In this document: positions 23,518-32,682 of the stretch, piece after piece
How the letters are laid out: every line of letters starts with the position of its first letter
Position numbering within the stretch: position 1 is the first letter of the stretch
Assembly (NCBI GenBank): GCA_944323695.1
Contig: CALUTI010000002.1
Location: forward strand, 186,001-250,000
Length of the DNA stretch: 64,000 nt
Source: Candidatus Gastranaerophilales bacterium
Lineage (GTDB): Bacteria; Cyanobacteriota; Vampirovibrionia; Gastranaerophilales; Gastranaerophilaceae
Reading direction: 5' to 3'
Program-made: the position numbers and the translations under genes
The notes under the pieces: generated by a model
What the model was told of the DNA's origin: nothing
Database searches by the model: none
What the model saw: the letters and a program-made list of their open reading frames with translations, nothing else

Positions 23518-25362
23518 CTATTCAACCGTAACGGATTTAGCCAAATTCCTCGGCTGGTCTACGTCTTTACCTAAGAATTCCGCTATGTAATATGCGATTA
23601 ACTGCAACGGTATCACTGCAATTATCGGTGACAAGAATTCCTGAACTTCCGGAACTCTTATTATACATTCAAACAAATCCTCCAATTTCGGATCGTTTGA
23701 GTTGGTAAGCGCAATCATTCTTGCGTTACGCGCTTTTGCTTCTTCACTGTTGGAAAGAAGTTTATCATAAACAATACCTTTCATCAATATTGACAAAACA
23801 GGCATTGTATCGTCAAGCATTGCAATCGGACCGTGTTTTAATTCGCCAGCAGCGTAGCCGGTTGCATTGATGTAGCTTATTTCTTTAAGCTTCAATGCGC
23901 CCTCCAATGCTGTCGGGAGGTTAATTCCTCTTGCAACGTAAATAAAATCTTTTGTACCGGAGAATTTTCTTGCGCACTTTTGAATTTCATCGGTATTTGC
24001 CAGAATTTGTTCAATCTTTTGCGGCAAAAGCATCAATTCATTTTTAATTGACTGAATTATAGAGGCATCAGTGCTGTTTTTGATTTCCGCCATATACAAT
24101 GACAGAAGATAAAACGCCATCAACTGTGCGATATAAGATTTTGTAGCCGCAACGGAAACTTCAATCCCCGCATTTACGGAAAGCAAACTGTCTGCCTCAC
24201 GTGCCATAGATGAATCCGGACGGTTTGTTATAATCAAAATATGCGAACCGCGGGATTTTGCCTGCTTGATAGCGGTTAAGGTATCTGCCGTTTCACCGGA
24301 TTGGGAAACACCTATTACAAGAGTGTGTTCATCCGTTACCGTGCGTCTGTAAATGTATTCGCTTGAGGCTTCCACATCAACAGGAATTCCGCAAAAACTT
24401 TCTATTAAATACTTTCCGACCATTGCAGCGTGCAAAGAGGTTCCGCATGCAATAATTTGAATTCTGTTCAAATTCTTCAAGGTATCTTTTGTCAGCTTAA
24501 CCTCATCCAATATGACGGGTTCCGCTGCTGTGTGAAGTTTCCCGACAAGAATATTTCTTATGACATCCGGCTGCTCGTGAATTTCCTTGAGCATAAAGTG
24601 TTTGTAACCCATTTTGCTCAACGCAACAGGCTCCCAGGGCAAAAGTTCAATCTTTTGCGGAACTTCATTGCCGTCCTTGTCAATTAACTTCATAGAATCC
24701 GGCGTAACCGTAATAATTTGATTTTCTGCCAGATACATAGCTTTTTTAGTGTATTTAATAATCGCCGGAACATCAGAGGCAATGAGGTATTCACCTTCTC
24801 CGATGCCGACCAAAAGCGGCGCGTTGCGTTTTGTTGCAACAATAGTATTTTTGTAATCATTATGCATAACGCAAAGTGCATAGGCACCTTCGATTTCTTT
24901 TGCGGCAAGTCTTACGGCCTCTGTCAAATCATGGGTTTCTTCGTATTTTTTAGCGATGAAATGTGCAGCGACTTCGGTATCTGTTTGGGATTTAAACACA
25001 CAGCCTTCTTTTTCAAGCTGTTCCCTTAACTCTTTATAATTTTCTATAATACCGTTATGCACAAGAACAAGGTTTCCGTGGTTGCAGGTGTGGGGGTGTG
25101 CGTTCAAAACCGTCGGCGCCCCGTGGGTTGCCCAGCGGATGTGACCGATGCCCATTGTGGATTTTTCAAATTCGTTGACATGTGATTTTAATTCTTCACG
25201 CAGATTTTTAAGCTTGCCGATTGCTTTGTAAACTTTAATATCATCGTCGCATTTTACGGCAATTCCTGATGAATCATAGCCTCTGTATTCAAGCTGTTCC
25301 AATCCGTCAAGTAATATATCAACAACGGGTCTGAAGCCCACATATCCTACTATTCCGCACAT
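23518..25362 (-). CDS. glmS: Glutamine-fructose-6-phosphate aminotransferase
   Basis: GlmS makes glucosamine-6-phosphate, the first step to UDP-GlcNAc for peptidoglycan and lipid A. The N-terminal glutaminase begins MCGIVGYVG with catalytic Cys2, and RGYDSSGIAV follows. The isomerase half has two SIS domains (CGTSLHAAMVGKY, SQSGETADTL) and ends NLAKSVTVE as usual. The length (614) is normal. GAGGAG precedes the start. I looked for the glmS ribozyme upstream and see none. A 20-bp palindrome lies about 50 bp upstream. Confidence 0.97.
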   Translation of the reverse strand: MCGIVGYVGFRPVVDILLDGLEQLEYRGYDSSGIAVKCDDDIKVYKAIGKLKNLREELKSHVNEFEKSTMGIGHIRWATHGAPTVLNAHPHTCNHGNLVLVHNGIIENYKELREQLEKEGCVFKSQTDTEVAAHFIAKKYEETHDLTEAVRLAAKEIEGAYALCVMHNDYKNTIVATKRNAPLLVGIGEGEYLIASDVPAIIKYTKKAMYLAENQIITVTPDSMKLIDKDGNEVPQKIELLPWEPVALSKMGYKHFMLKEIHEQPDVIRNILVGKLHTAAEPVILDEVKLTKDTLKNLNRIQIIACGTSLHAAMVGKYLIESFCGIPVDVEASSEYIYRRTVTDEHTLVIGVSQSGETADTLTAIKQAKSRGSHILIITNRPDSSMAREADSLLSVNAGIEVSVAATKSYIAQLMAFYLLSLYMAEIKNSTDASIIQSIKNELMLLPQKIEQILANTDEIQKCARKFSGTKDFIYVARGINLPTALEGALKLKEISYINATGYAAGELKHGPIAMLDDTMPVLSILMKGIVYDKLLSNSEEAKARNARMIALTNSNDPKLEDLFECIIRVPEVQEFLSPIIAVIPLQLIAYYIAEFLGKDVDQPRNLAKSVTVE

Positions 25363-25414
25363 AAAATTCTCCTCTTTGTATAAGAATATTTTACCATTAA
25401 AAAAATGTTTTGGA

Positions 25415-25434
25415 AAAACTTTTATAAAAGTTTT
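25415..25434. promoter_or_regulatory. 20-bp perfect palindrome upstream of glmS
   Basis: AAAACTTTTATAAAAGTTTT reads the same on both strands without mismatch and lies 53-72 bp before the glmS ATG. It could be an operator near the -35 region, or part of a weak bidirectional terminator. There is no direct evidence for either. Confidence 0.4.
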
Positions 25435-25441
25435 ACATGTA

Positions 25442-25674
25442 AAGCCCCTCTCATGGATAAAGTTTCATGTTGGGCAAGTTTTTAGTGTTGTACAGGTATG
25501 CTCAACCGACTCACCAACGCATTATTAGGCAACAAAACATAATTTTGTCATCCTGAACTCGTTTCAGGATCTCTCTTGTTGGGCAAGTATGCCCAACCTA
25601 CAAACTCTCCCCTATGGGGAGAGAAAAGAATTTGTTAACGAACTTGTGAGTTTACAAATTCAAGAGAGGGGCTT
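25442..25674. repeat. Repeat cluster with 11-bp terminal inverted repeats
   Basis: AAGCCCCTCTC (25442-25452) and its exact complement GAGAGGGGCTT (25664-25674) bound about 230 bp. Inside lie a 121-bp block (25481-25601) repeated beyond clpB, module B (25550-25570), module A (25578-25597) and a CTCTCCCC/GGGGAGAG hairpin. The right end touches the clpB stop codon. The structure is MITE-like but no transposase recognition can be shown. Confidence 0.65.
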
Positions 25675-28276
25675 ATTCTTCTTTGACAAACTGAATTTCG
25701 TCGTTGTCAACATCGATTATAAGCTTATCTCCGCGTTTGAATTTCTGCTCAAGAATTTGTTTGGACAACGGGTTTTCGACCAATTGTCTGATAACTCTTT
25801 TCAGCGGTCTTGCACCGTATACAGGATTAAACCCGCGGGTTGCGAGAAATTCTTTGGCTTCTTCCGTGATATCAAGTTCAATTTCCTGATCTGCAAGAAG
25901 TTTTCTCAGGTAATCCGTCTGGATATCCACAATCGCACTCAATTGCTGCAATGTAAGTGCTTTAAAGAAGATTATCTCGTCAATTCTGTTTAAAAATTCA
26001 GGTTTGAATTTTGTTCTCAAAAGTGCGAGGACTTCTTCTTTAGTTTTGTCAAAATCATTTTGATTAAGCATTGAATCAAGTGTTTTTTCAAGAATTATGT
26101 CGCTTCCGAGGTTGCTTGTCATGATTATCAAAGTGTTTTTGAAGTCAACAACTCTGCCTTTGGAATCCGTCAAACGTCCGTCATCAAAGATTTGAAGCAT
26201 TATGTTAAACACATCCGGATGTGCCTTTTCAATTTCATCAAAAAGCACAACGGAATATGGTTTTCTTCTGACAGCTTCTGTCAATTGACCGCCTTCTTCA
26301 TAGCCGACATATCCCGGAGGGGCGCCGACAAGTCTTGCAACGTTATGTTTTTCCATATATTCTGACATATCAATACGTATAAGCGCATCTTCATCATTGA
26401 ACATAAATTCCGCAAGTGCTTTTGCCAATTCAGTTTTACCGACACCTGTAGGGCCTAAGAACAGGAAGGTTCCGATAGGTCTTTTCGGGTCTTTCAAGCC
26501 GGAACGTGCACGGCGGATTGCGTCGGAAACGGTTGTTACGGCTTCATCCTGACCGATTAAACGTTTGTGAAGAATTTCTTCCATGTTAATAAGTTTTTGC
26601 ATTTCGCTTTCAACAAGTTTGGTAACTGGAATTCCCGTCCATTTGCTTACGACTTCCGCAATATCGCCTTCGTCAATCTGTTCTTTTAATAACTGATTGT
26701 CTTTTTTATCGCGATTTTCGCAGGCTTTAAGCTGTTTTTCCAATTCAAGAAGTCTGCCGTATTTAAGCTCTGCAGCAAGCTGCAAATCAGTATTTCTTTC
26801 AGCTTCTTCAATTTGTTTTTTAACCTTGTCTATTTCGTCTTTGATTGCGGCTTCACCGATTATTGAAGATTTTTCCTGCTCCCACTGAACTTTCATCTTG
26901 TTAATTTTTTCTTCAAGTTCGTTAATCTGTTTGGTCAAATCTTCGACCTTGGCTTTTGCTTCGTCGCTGTCCTCTTTTTTCAGGGCTTCGCGCTCGATTT
27001 CGAACTGGATTTTCTGACGCATCATGGAATCAATTTCTTCGGGCATTGAATCAATTTCAATACGCAAAGAAGATGCTGCCTCATCAATAAGGTCAATAGC
27101 TTTATCAGGCAAAAATCTGTCCGTAATATATCGGTCGGAAAGCTTTGCGGCAGCAATCAATGCGCTGTCAAGAATTCTGACCCCGTGGTGAACTTCATAT
27201 TTTTCTTTCAAACCACGCAAAATACTTATAGTATCTTCAACGCTCGGCTCATTCACCATAACAGGCTGAAAACGGCGTTCAAGTGCAGGGTCTTTTTCAA
27301 TGTATTTTCTGTATTCGTTAATCGTTGTTGCGCCGATTGTTCTTAAGACACCTCTTGCAAGCATTGGCTTTAAGAGGTTTCCGGCATCCATAGAGCCTTC
27401 TGTTGCGCCTGCCCCGACAACCGTATGAAGCTCATCAATAAACATTACGATATCGCCGTTTGAATCTTCAACCTCTTTCAAAACAGCTTTCAAACGTTCT
27501 TCAAATTCACCTCTGAACTTTGCACCGGCAACAAGTGCGCCCATGTCAAGGGAAATCAGCTTAACTTCTTTTAAGCTTTCCGGAACATCGCCCCTGACGA
27601 TACGCTGCGCCAAACCTTCTACAATTGCGGTTTTACCGACACCCGGTTCACCTATCAGTACAGGGTTGTTTTTGGTACGTCTGTTTAACACCTGAATAAT
27701 TCGTCTGACTTCTTCGTCACGACCGATAACAGGGTCTAATTTGCCTTTTCTTGCAAGCGCGGTTAAATCTGTTGAATATTTTTCCAGCGCTTTCATATTT
27801 TCTTCTGCATTTTTATTGTCCACTTTTTTATTACCTCTAATCTTTTTCATTGCATTCAAAACAGTGTTGGGATTTACTCTGAAATCGCTCAAAATCTTTT
27901 GGATATTTGAATTATCCAGCCTTGTCATTGCAAGTAAAATATCCTCAACGCTTATGAATTCATCCTTTAATTCGTCCGCAATCTCGCCGGATAAATCCAG
28001 AAGTCTGTTGGTTTCCTGCGACAAAAACAGCTGCTGCGAGTTTTGAAGCCCGGATATTGTCGGGAATGACTTAATTGTTCCGACAATTCTGTCGATAAAA
28101 GACTGCGTCAAAAGCTTCAATTCCGTCAGGTAATCCTTGATTATCCCGTTGTCTTTTATCATAGCAAGCATTATGTGCTCAGGCTGCATTTCCGTATTTT
28201 TGTTAGAATTTACCAGCGCGTTTGCACTTGATAAAAGCTCCTGTGAATAATTCGTAAATCTGTTTATATCAACCAT
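25673..28276 (-). CDS. clpB: ClpB disaggregase
   Basis: ClpB is a hexameric AAA+ chaperone that works with DnaK to pull proteins from aggregates. The 867-residue protein has the N-terminal double Clp-N domain, first ATPase (Walker A GEPGVGKT, sensor [20 protein letters not shown]), the long coiled-coil M-domain typical of ClpB (about 390-530), and second ATPase ([34 protein letters not shown]). I start at the ATG at 28276, which has AGGAG 9 nt upstream; a TTG three codons earlier is unlikely. The gene is flanked on both sides by the same 121-bp repeat. Confidence 0.96.
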   Translation of the reverse strand: MVDINRFTNYSQELLSSANALVNSNKNTEMQPEHIMLAMIKDNGIIKDYLTELKLLTQSFIDRIVGTIKSFPTISGLQNSQQLFLSQETNRLLDLSGEIADELKDEFISVEDILLAMTRLDNSNIQKILSDFRVNPNTVLNAMKKIRGNKKVDNKNAEENMKALEKYSTDLTALARKGKLDPVIGRDEEVRRIIQVLNRRTKNNPVLIGEPGVGKTAIVEGLAQRIVRGDVPESLKEVKLISLDMGALVAGAKFRGEFEERLKAVLKEVEDSNGDIVMFIDELHTVVGAGATEGSMDAGNLLKPMLARGVLRTIGATTINEYRKYIEKDPALERRFQPVMVNEPSVEDTISILRGLKEKYEVHHGVRILDSALIAAAKLSDRYITDRFLPDKAIDLIDEAASSLRIEIDSMPEEIDSMMRQKIQFEIEREALKKEDSDEAKAKVEDLTKQINELEEKINKMKVQWEQEKSSIIGEAAIKDEIDKVKKQIEEAERNTDLQLAAELKYGRLLELEKQLKACENRDKKDNQLLKEQIDEGDIAEVVSKWTGIPVTKLVESEMQKLINMEEILHKRLIGQDEAVTTVSDAIRRARSGLKDPKRPIGTFLFLGPTGVGKTELAKALAEFMFNDEDALIRIDMSEYMEKHNVARLVGAPPGYVGYEEGGQLTEAVRRKPYSVVLFDEIEKAHPDVFNIMLQIFDDGRLTDSKGRVVDFKNTLIIMTSNLGSDIILEKTLDSMLNQNDFDKTKEEVLALLRTKFKPEFLNRIDEIIFFKALTLQQLSAIVDIQTDYLRKLLADQEIELDITEEAKEFLATRGFNPVYGARPLKRVIRQLVENPLSKQILEQKFKRGDKLIIDVDNDEIQFVKEE

Positions 28277-28373
28277 TAAAATCAACTCCTTTTAACTTTG
28301 TAATTATATTTTAAGGGTAAATTTCAAAAAATCAGATTTTTTTAATGTTTAATTAATAATTGCAATATAAATT

Positions 28374-28494
28374 TTTAGTGTCGGGCAGGTCTGCCCAACC
28401 GACTCCCCCATGCATTATTAGGCAACAAAACATAATTTTGACATCCTGAACTCGTTTCAGGATCTCTCTTGTTGGGCAAGTATGCCCAACCGAC
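28374..28494. repeat. 121-bp direct repeat, upstream copy flanking clpB
   Basis: This block matches 25481-25601 over its full 121 bp with about ten differences. It contains module B (28443-28463) and module A (28471-28490). The rest of the 28277-28554 spacer is AT-rich, with a GTGCC/GGCAC hairpin just before the recO stop, and no ORF. Confidence 0.75.
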
Positions 28495-28554
28495 TTACTT
28501 AAATAGTTACACCTTAATTGTCAAACATGTTGTCGTGCCGTTGGCACCACCGGC

Positions 28555-29313
28555 TTACACTTCCTGTAAAACGCCGGTTGTTTTAAATTTTTTAGAGGAG
28601 TGAATATTTATGTACTCCTTCAACAGTTCAAAGCAAACAGTGCAAACCTTTTCCGTAGCCTTTTCTTCGTATTCGGATTTGTAATCAAAGTCAAACTGCA
28701 CTAATGCGTTTAAGAAATCGCGGATTTTGTGGTGCATAATTGTTTTCAAATGCAGAGTTTCGTTGCATTTCGCACAAACAACGCCGCCCATTGAAGGTGA
28801 AAAAAACATTTTTTCGTCATTCATATGGCAGCCGCAGCAAAGACAGGTTTCAAATTCTATCCCGAAACCCGAAATCTGCATCATCTTCAGCTGAAATTTT
28901 ATAACAGCAATAAGGATTTCTTCCTTACTTTCCGCATTGCAAATCCTGTCAAGAGCCTTGTACAAAAGCTCGTAAACCTCCTTGGAACACGGGTCATCCT
29001 CTACCCCAAAATTGCTTACGACCTCGGTAATGTAAAATGAATAAAAAATTTTGTCCATATCGCGGCGGGTTTTGTTGAAGGTATTCAAAACATCAGCCTG
29101 ACAAATTCTATCAAGAGATTTTCCTTTGTAAAGCATAAGCTTATTTGCAACCAACAAATCCATTCTTGCGCCAAGCTTGCTTTTAGGCTTTTTAACACCC
29201 TTCGCAACCCCTTTAATTAAGCCCTTATCTTTTGAATACATGACAATAATCTTGTCGGATTCAGACAGGTTGTATGATTTCAAATTAATGGCATCAGTTA
29301 CGAAATTATTCAT
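28555..29313 (-). CDS. recO: DNA repair protein RecO
   Basis: RecO helps load RecA at single-strand gaps in the RecFOR pathway. The 252-residue protein has the N-terminal OB-fold (DAINLKSYNLSESDKII, GLIKGVAKGVKKPKSKLG) and a zinc finger built from CLCCGC (157-162) and CAKC (180-183). Extra Cys159/Cys162 may offer alternative ligands. The start ATG shares one base with the pilT stop, so the two are coupled although their functions differ. Confidence 0.92.
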   Translation of the reverse strand: MNNFVTDAINLKSYNLSESDKIIVMYSKDKGLIKGVAKGVKKPKSKLGARMDLLVANKLMLYKGKSLDRICQADVLNTFNKTRRDMDKIFYSFYITEVVSNFGVEDDPCSKEVYELLYKALDRICNAESKEEILIAVIKFQLKMMQISGFGIEFETCLCCGCHMNDEKMFFSPSMGGVVCAKCNETLHLKTIMHHKIRDFLNALVQFDFDYKSEYEEKATEKVCTVCFELLKEYINIHSSKKFKTTGVLQEV

Positions 29314-30404
29314 TATTTATCCATGCCTGTTCCGTGGAACACGCCTCTCATCATTTGTTTAAGCTCATTTTTATTGCTTGAAGCCAGAAGTGCGGCATCT
29401 TCAGTAATCTCGCCGCGCTGCAGCATGCTGTACAATGACATGTTAAGCGTAATCATGTTGTTAAATGAGCCTTTTTTAACAAGATCATAAATCTGTTCAA
29501 GTTCATTTTTTTCAATAAAATCTTTAATCGTTGATGTTACAACAAGTATCTCGCATGCCGGATGACGACCAACACCGGAGGCAAGCGGAACAAGCTTTTG
29601 CGAAACTGTGCCGCGAAGAATCTCTGCAAGCTGGTTTCTTACAAATGGTCTATCGGCAGGCGTAAACATGTTTATAATCCTGTTTACGGTTTGAATTGCG
29701 TTATTTGTGTGAATTGTTGCAAACACAAGGTGGCCTGTTTCTGCTGCTTTTAAGGCATTGCTTACTGTTTCTTTATCTCTTATCTCACCGATAAAGATAA
29801 CATCAGGATCCTGTCTCAGGGCATATTTTATCCCGTCGGAATATGACTGCGTATCTACAAGCAGCTGACGCTGAGAAATTATTGATTTTTTGTTGTTAAA
29901 AATAAATTCCACAGGGTCTTCAATTGTAATTATGTGTTTCTGGTAAGTCGTATTTATATGTTCAAGCATGGAGGCCATAGTTGTGGATTTTCCGGAGCCC
30001 GTCGGTCCTGTGACAAGTACAAGCCCGTTATCCAGCTCAGTAAACTGATTTATGGTCTCAGGAAGATACAAATCCTGAAGCTTTTTAATATTGTAAGGAA
30101 TAGTTCTTATTGCTATTGCGCATTTTGCAAGCTGCCTTGAAACGTTTACACGAAAACGGGCAACGCCTTTTATCTCGTATGCGAAATCCATATCGAGAGT
30201 GCTAATAATCTTATCCTTCAAATGCTGAGGCGCAAGCTCCAAACACGCTTTTTGAATATCTTCATCGGTTAAAGTCGGCATGTCAATCTTTATAATTTTC
30301 CCGTCACGCCTGACTGAAGGATATTCTCCAACATGCAAATGAATATCAGATGCACCGATTGCTACCGCCTGTTTTAAAAATTCTACTACGTTAAATTCTT
30401 CCAT
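29313..30404 (-). CDS. pilT: Pilus retraction ATPase PilT
   Basis: PilT depolymerises type IV pili for twitching motility. The 363 residues contain Walker A GPTGSGKST (133-141), Asp box ITIEDPVEF (159-167), Walker B DVIFIGEIRD (201-210) and His box GHLVFATIHTN (224-234). The C-terminal AIRNLIRE motif typical of PilT is not visible; the region reads VTSTIKDFIEKNELEQIYDL. That leaves PilU-like or specialised PilT function possible. No other pilus machine genes are nearby apart from the pilins at 9.5-10.8 kb. AGGGAT lies upstream of the start. Confidence 0.9.
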   Translation of the reverse strand: MEEFNVVEFLKQAVAIGASDIHLHVGEYPSVRRDGKIIKIDMPTLTDEDIQKACLELAPQHLKDKIISTLDMDFAYEIKGVARFRVNVSRQLAKCAIAIRTIPYNIKKLQDLYLPETINQFTELDNGLVLVTGPTGSGKSTTMASMLEHINTTYQKHIITIEDPVEFIFNNKKSIISQRQLLVDTQSYSDGIKYALRQDPDVIFIGEIRDKETVSNALKAAETGHLVFATIHTNNAIQTVNRIINMFTPADRPFVRNQLAEILRGTVSQKLVPLASGVGRHPACEILVVTSTIKDFIEKNELEQIYDLVKKGSFNNMITLNMSLYSMLQRGEITEDAALLASSNKNELKQMMRGVFHGTGMDK

Positions 30405-30425
30405 AATCTGCTATCCCTATTTTGA

Positions 30426-30454
30426 ATTATACCATTTCGTCAAGGTGTTGACAA
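30426..30454 (-). promoter_or_regulatory. Promoter of pilT-recO
   Basis: TTGTCA (30454-30449) and TATAAT (30431-30426) are 17 bp apart on the minus strand, 21 bp before the pilT start. Confidence 0.6.
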
Positions 30455-30818
30455 GTGGAATTTTGTTTAAAAATTTTGCGCAAGTTTTTATATACTTTTA
30501 TCTTTATATTAATCCTTATTTTAATCTTTATCTTTATCCTTATCTTTAACTGTTGCCTAACCCTTTTAAAACTCTTGTTTATAGATTTGTCAAAACGCTT
30601 GCTACACCTTAATTTTCATGATTTGTTAAGATATGTTTACAAATTATACCAAAAGAGCAATTCTATTCGGCAAAAATTGTTTATATAAATGTAAGGGAAA
30701 TTAAAAATTAAAAATTGGATATTAAATGATGCAAAATTTCAGTTCTTGAGGTTATAAGAACAGAAAAAGAAAAAAGTTTTTTATACTCTCTCTCTTAATA
30801 TCCTCGTGTTTATTTAAT

Positions 30819-30848
30819 GTTGCCGAATAATTTTGGCAACTTTTTTTT
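30819..30848 (+). terminator. Orphan terminator on + strand, possible end of a small RNA
   Basis: GTTGCC, 10-nt loop, GGCAAC and eight T residues form a good intrinsic terminator, yet no plus-strand gene precedes it. The 415 bp before it (30405-30818) include a T/A-rich low-complexity run of TTATCTTTATCC-like units (about 30500-30560), a GTTCTT/AAGAAC hairpin near 30737, and a weak TTGTTA...TATACC promoter-like pair near 30625-30650. An untranslated RNA ending at 30848 is possible. Confidence 0.45.
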
Positions 30849-30963
30849 GTGCTACGCACGTAGACATGTAAGCAAATATTCGTGTAATTTCTCCTGTCAT
30901 TGCGAGCTGCCAAAGGCACGGTAACAAATTAGATATTTGTATAAATATTCAAATATTGAGCAG

Positions 30964-31182
30964 AGGCACGAGCGTAGCGAGAGACGAACAGCTATCAACG
31001 GAAACGTTGAGTTTTCGTTGTTGCTGTGAGCGTTGCCGTTTATCGCGAGGACGTGTGCAAAAAGTCTGACAACTTTGGTGGGGCTTTCAAGTCAACGTGA
31101 TGTAGAGCAAAAGGCACGAGCGTAGCGAGAGACGAACCGCAATCAACGGAAACATTGAGTTTTCGGTGTTGCTGTGAGCATT
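30964..31182. repeat. Two 71-bp direct repeats downstream of trxB
   Basis: Blocks 30964-31034 and 31112-31182 both start aggcacgagcgtagcgagag and end gctgtgagc(g/a)tt, with five differences in 71 bp. Each carries a CAACG-GAAA hairpin-like centre. The second copy runs into the trxB stop codon. A related tgccaaaggcac motif lies at about 30908 and recurs near 34114. No coding sequence is seen in 30849-31180. Confidence 0.75.
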
Positions 31183-32122
31183 ATTCCACAGCAACAGGCG
31201 CAAGTGTTTCAAGATATTTAACCGCATAAACCGCCCCGACAGCACCGTCAGCGGCTGCTGTGATAACTTGTCTTAAAGGAGTATGCCTTACATCGCCCAC
31301 CGCAAAAACTCCGTCCACAGAGGTTTTCATAGTCTCGTCGGTGATAATAAAACCGCCTTTATCCTGCTCGATTTGCCCGTTAAAAAGTTCAATATTCGGA
31401 ACCATTCCGATATACGGGAAAACACCGTTTACTAAAAGTTCAGAAGCTGCACCTGTTTTAACGTTTTCAATAACCACGGTATTAACCAAATCTTCGCCTT
31501 TGATTTCTTTAACCACGCTGTCCCAGACAAATTCTATTTTTTCATTTTTAAACGCGCGTTCCTGAACGATTTTATCAGCTCTCAGCGCATCGCGCCTGTG
31601 GATTACGTAAACCTTATCGGCAAATTTTGTAAGATACATAGCTTCTTCAACAGCAGCATTACCGCCGCCGACGACCGCAACCACTTTGTTTTTATAGAAC
31701 GCACCGTCACAAACAGCACAATAGCTGACGCCTCTGCCGACAAATTCTTTTTCTCCCGGAACTCCGAGCTTCATAGGCTGGGCACCTGTTGCGATAATTA
31801 CGGATTTTGCCCTGAATTCATATTCGTTTGTTAAAATTATTTTAGGATTTGAAATCAAATCAACGCGCTGAATTTCCTGCATCGGGAACTTTTCCGCCCC
31901 AAATTTATCAGCGTGCTCTTCAAATTTTTCCATCAAATCAAAACCGCCTATTGTTCCGAAACCCGGATAATTTTCCAGCTCCAGATAATTTGAGGGCTGA
32001 CCGCCCATCATGTTTATATCAACAATGGCAACAGACACCGCGCCGCGCGCCGCGTAAATTCCCGCAGAAAAACCTGCCGGACCGCCGCCTAATATTACCG
32101 TATCAAATTCCCTAACCTGCAT
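31181..32122 (-). CDS. trxB: Thioredoxin reductase
   Basis: The flavoenzyme passes electrons from NADPH to thioredoxin. The 313 residues hold FAD motif GGGPAG (12-17), redox pair CAVC (Cys135/Cys138), the NADPH loop GGGNAA with HRRDALRA (NADPH rather than NADH specificity) and the FAD-binding VFAVGDVRHTPLRQ. GAGGATG lies upstream of the start. The neighbouring exported protein ends 10 bp upstream, so the two may share an mRNA. Confidence 0.95.
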   Translation of the reverse strand: MQVREFDTVILGGGPAGFSAGIYAARGAVSVAIVDINMMGGQPSNYLELENYPGFGTIGGFDLMEKFEEHADKFGAEKFPMQEIQRVDLISNPKIILTNEYEFRAKSVIIATGAQPMKLGVPGEKEFVGRGVSYCAVCDGAFYKNKVVAVVGGGNAAVEEAMYLTKFADKVYVIHRRDALRADKIVQERAFKNEKIEFVWDSVVKEIKGEDLVNTVVIENVKTGAASELLVNGVFPYIGMVPNIELFNGQIEQDKGGFIITDETMKTSVDGVFAVGDVRHTPLRQVITAAADGAVGAVYAVKYLETLAPVAVE

Positions 32123-32131
32123 TTTTCATCC

Positions 32132-32647
32132 TCACTTTATACTTGTACCCGCTATTTTTTCACCTTTAAGCATATAAACAGCTTTTGCGGTTTTTATGAC
32201 GGAATTATCAACATCCGAAAGCGTCTCGAGAACAAGCGTATTTGTCCCCGAAAAACTGTCGCCGGATAATTTTATTTCAACCGTATCTGTCAAAACCTGT
32301 CCGTCATAGTTTCCCTTTTTTGAAAATCTGATTGCGTCATCACCCACATAACTCAATGTTATAGAGGCTGATGCCCCTGTAAAAGGGTTACTGAGATTAA
32401 TGACGTCACCTGATTTGGATAAGTTCCAAATATCTACATTTTCTTTTTTAAAAGTTTTTGCACTGTTGGTCTCGGACAAAACCGACGCAACGCGCCATGT
32501 TCCAAAAAAACCGTTTGGCAATCTTTCCTGTAATGAAATTCCCGTTTTTAACACATTACCATTATACCCGTCACTTTTTGCCGCATTAAGAGAAAAAGTG
32601 AGTACAATAAACGACAATATAAAAACTTTTAAAACTTTATTCAACAT
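32132..32647 (-). CDS. Exported protein of unknown function
   Basis: A 171-residue protein starting MLNKVLKVFILSFIVLTFSLNAAKS, a clear signal peptide. The mature part is beta-rich with Gly/Ser/Thr (GFFGTWRVAS, SKSGDVINLSNPFTGASAS, LSGDSFSGTNTLVLETLSD) and no cysteine, like a small lipocalin-type or surface-associated barrel, though no family is assigned. A longer reading to 32947 only overlaps pgi out of frame and is not real. The ATG lies 7 nt after a good -10 with no Shine-Dalgarno, so the mRNA is probably leaderless. Confidence 0.78.
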   Translation of the reverse strand: MLNKVLKVFILSFIVLTFSLNAAKSDGYNGNVLKTGISLQERLPNGFFGTWRVASVLSETNSAKTFKKENVDIWNLSKSGDVINLSNPFTGASASITLSYVGDDAIRFSKKGNYDGQVLTDTVEIKLSGDSFSGTNTLVLETLSDVDNSVIKTAKAVYMLKGEKIAGTSIK

Positions 32648-32654
32648 AATACTA

Positions 32655-32682
32655 AATATAACAAAAATTTTCCCTAAATCAA
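32655..32682 (-). promoter_or_regulatory. Promoter of exported protein gene, leaderless type
   Basis: TTGATT (32682-32677) and TATATT (32660-32655) are 16 bp apart, with 7 nt from the -10 to the ATG at 32647. The -35 overlaps the last codons of pgi. Confidence 0.55.

Noticed and set aside
25363-25680. glmS ribozyme upstream of glmS
   Set aside because: I looked for the conserved ribozyme core near the start codon and see only AT-rich sequence, a palindrome and repeats.
30455-30688. 77-codon plus-strand ORF rich in Ile, Leu and Phe
   Set aside because: It comes from a T-rich low-complexity run, starts at GTG over the pilT promoter and lacks a good ribosome site. A tiny membrane peptide cannot be fully excluded.
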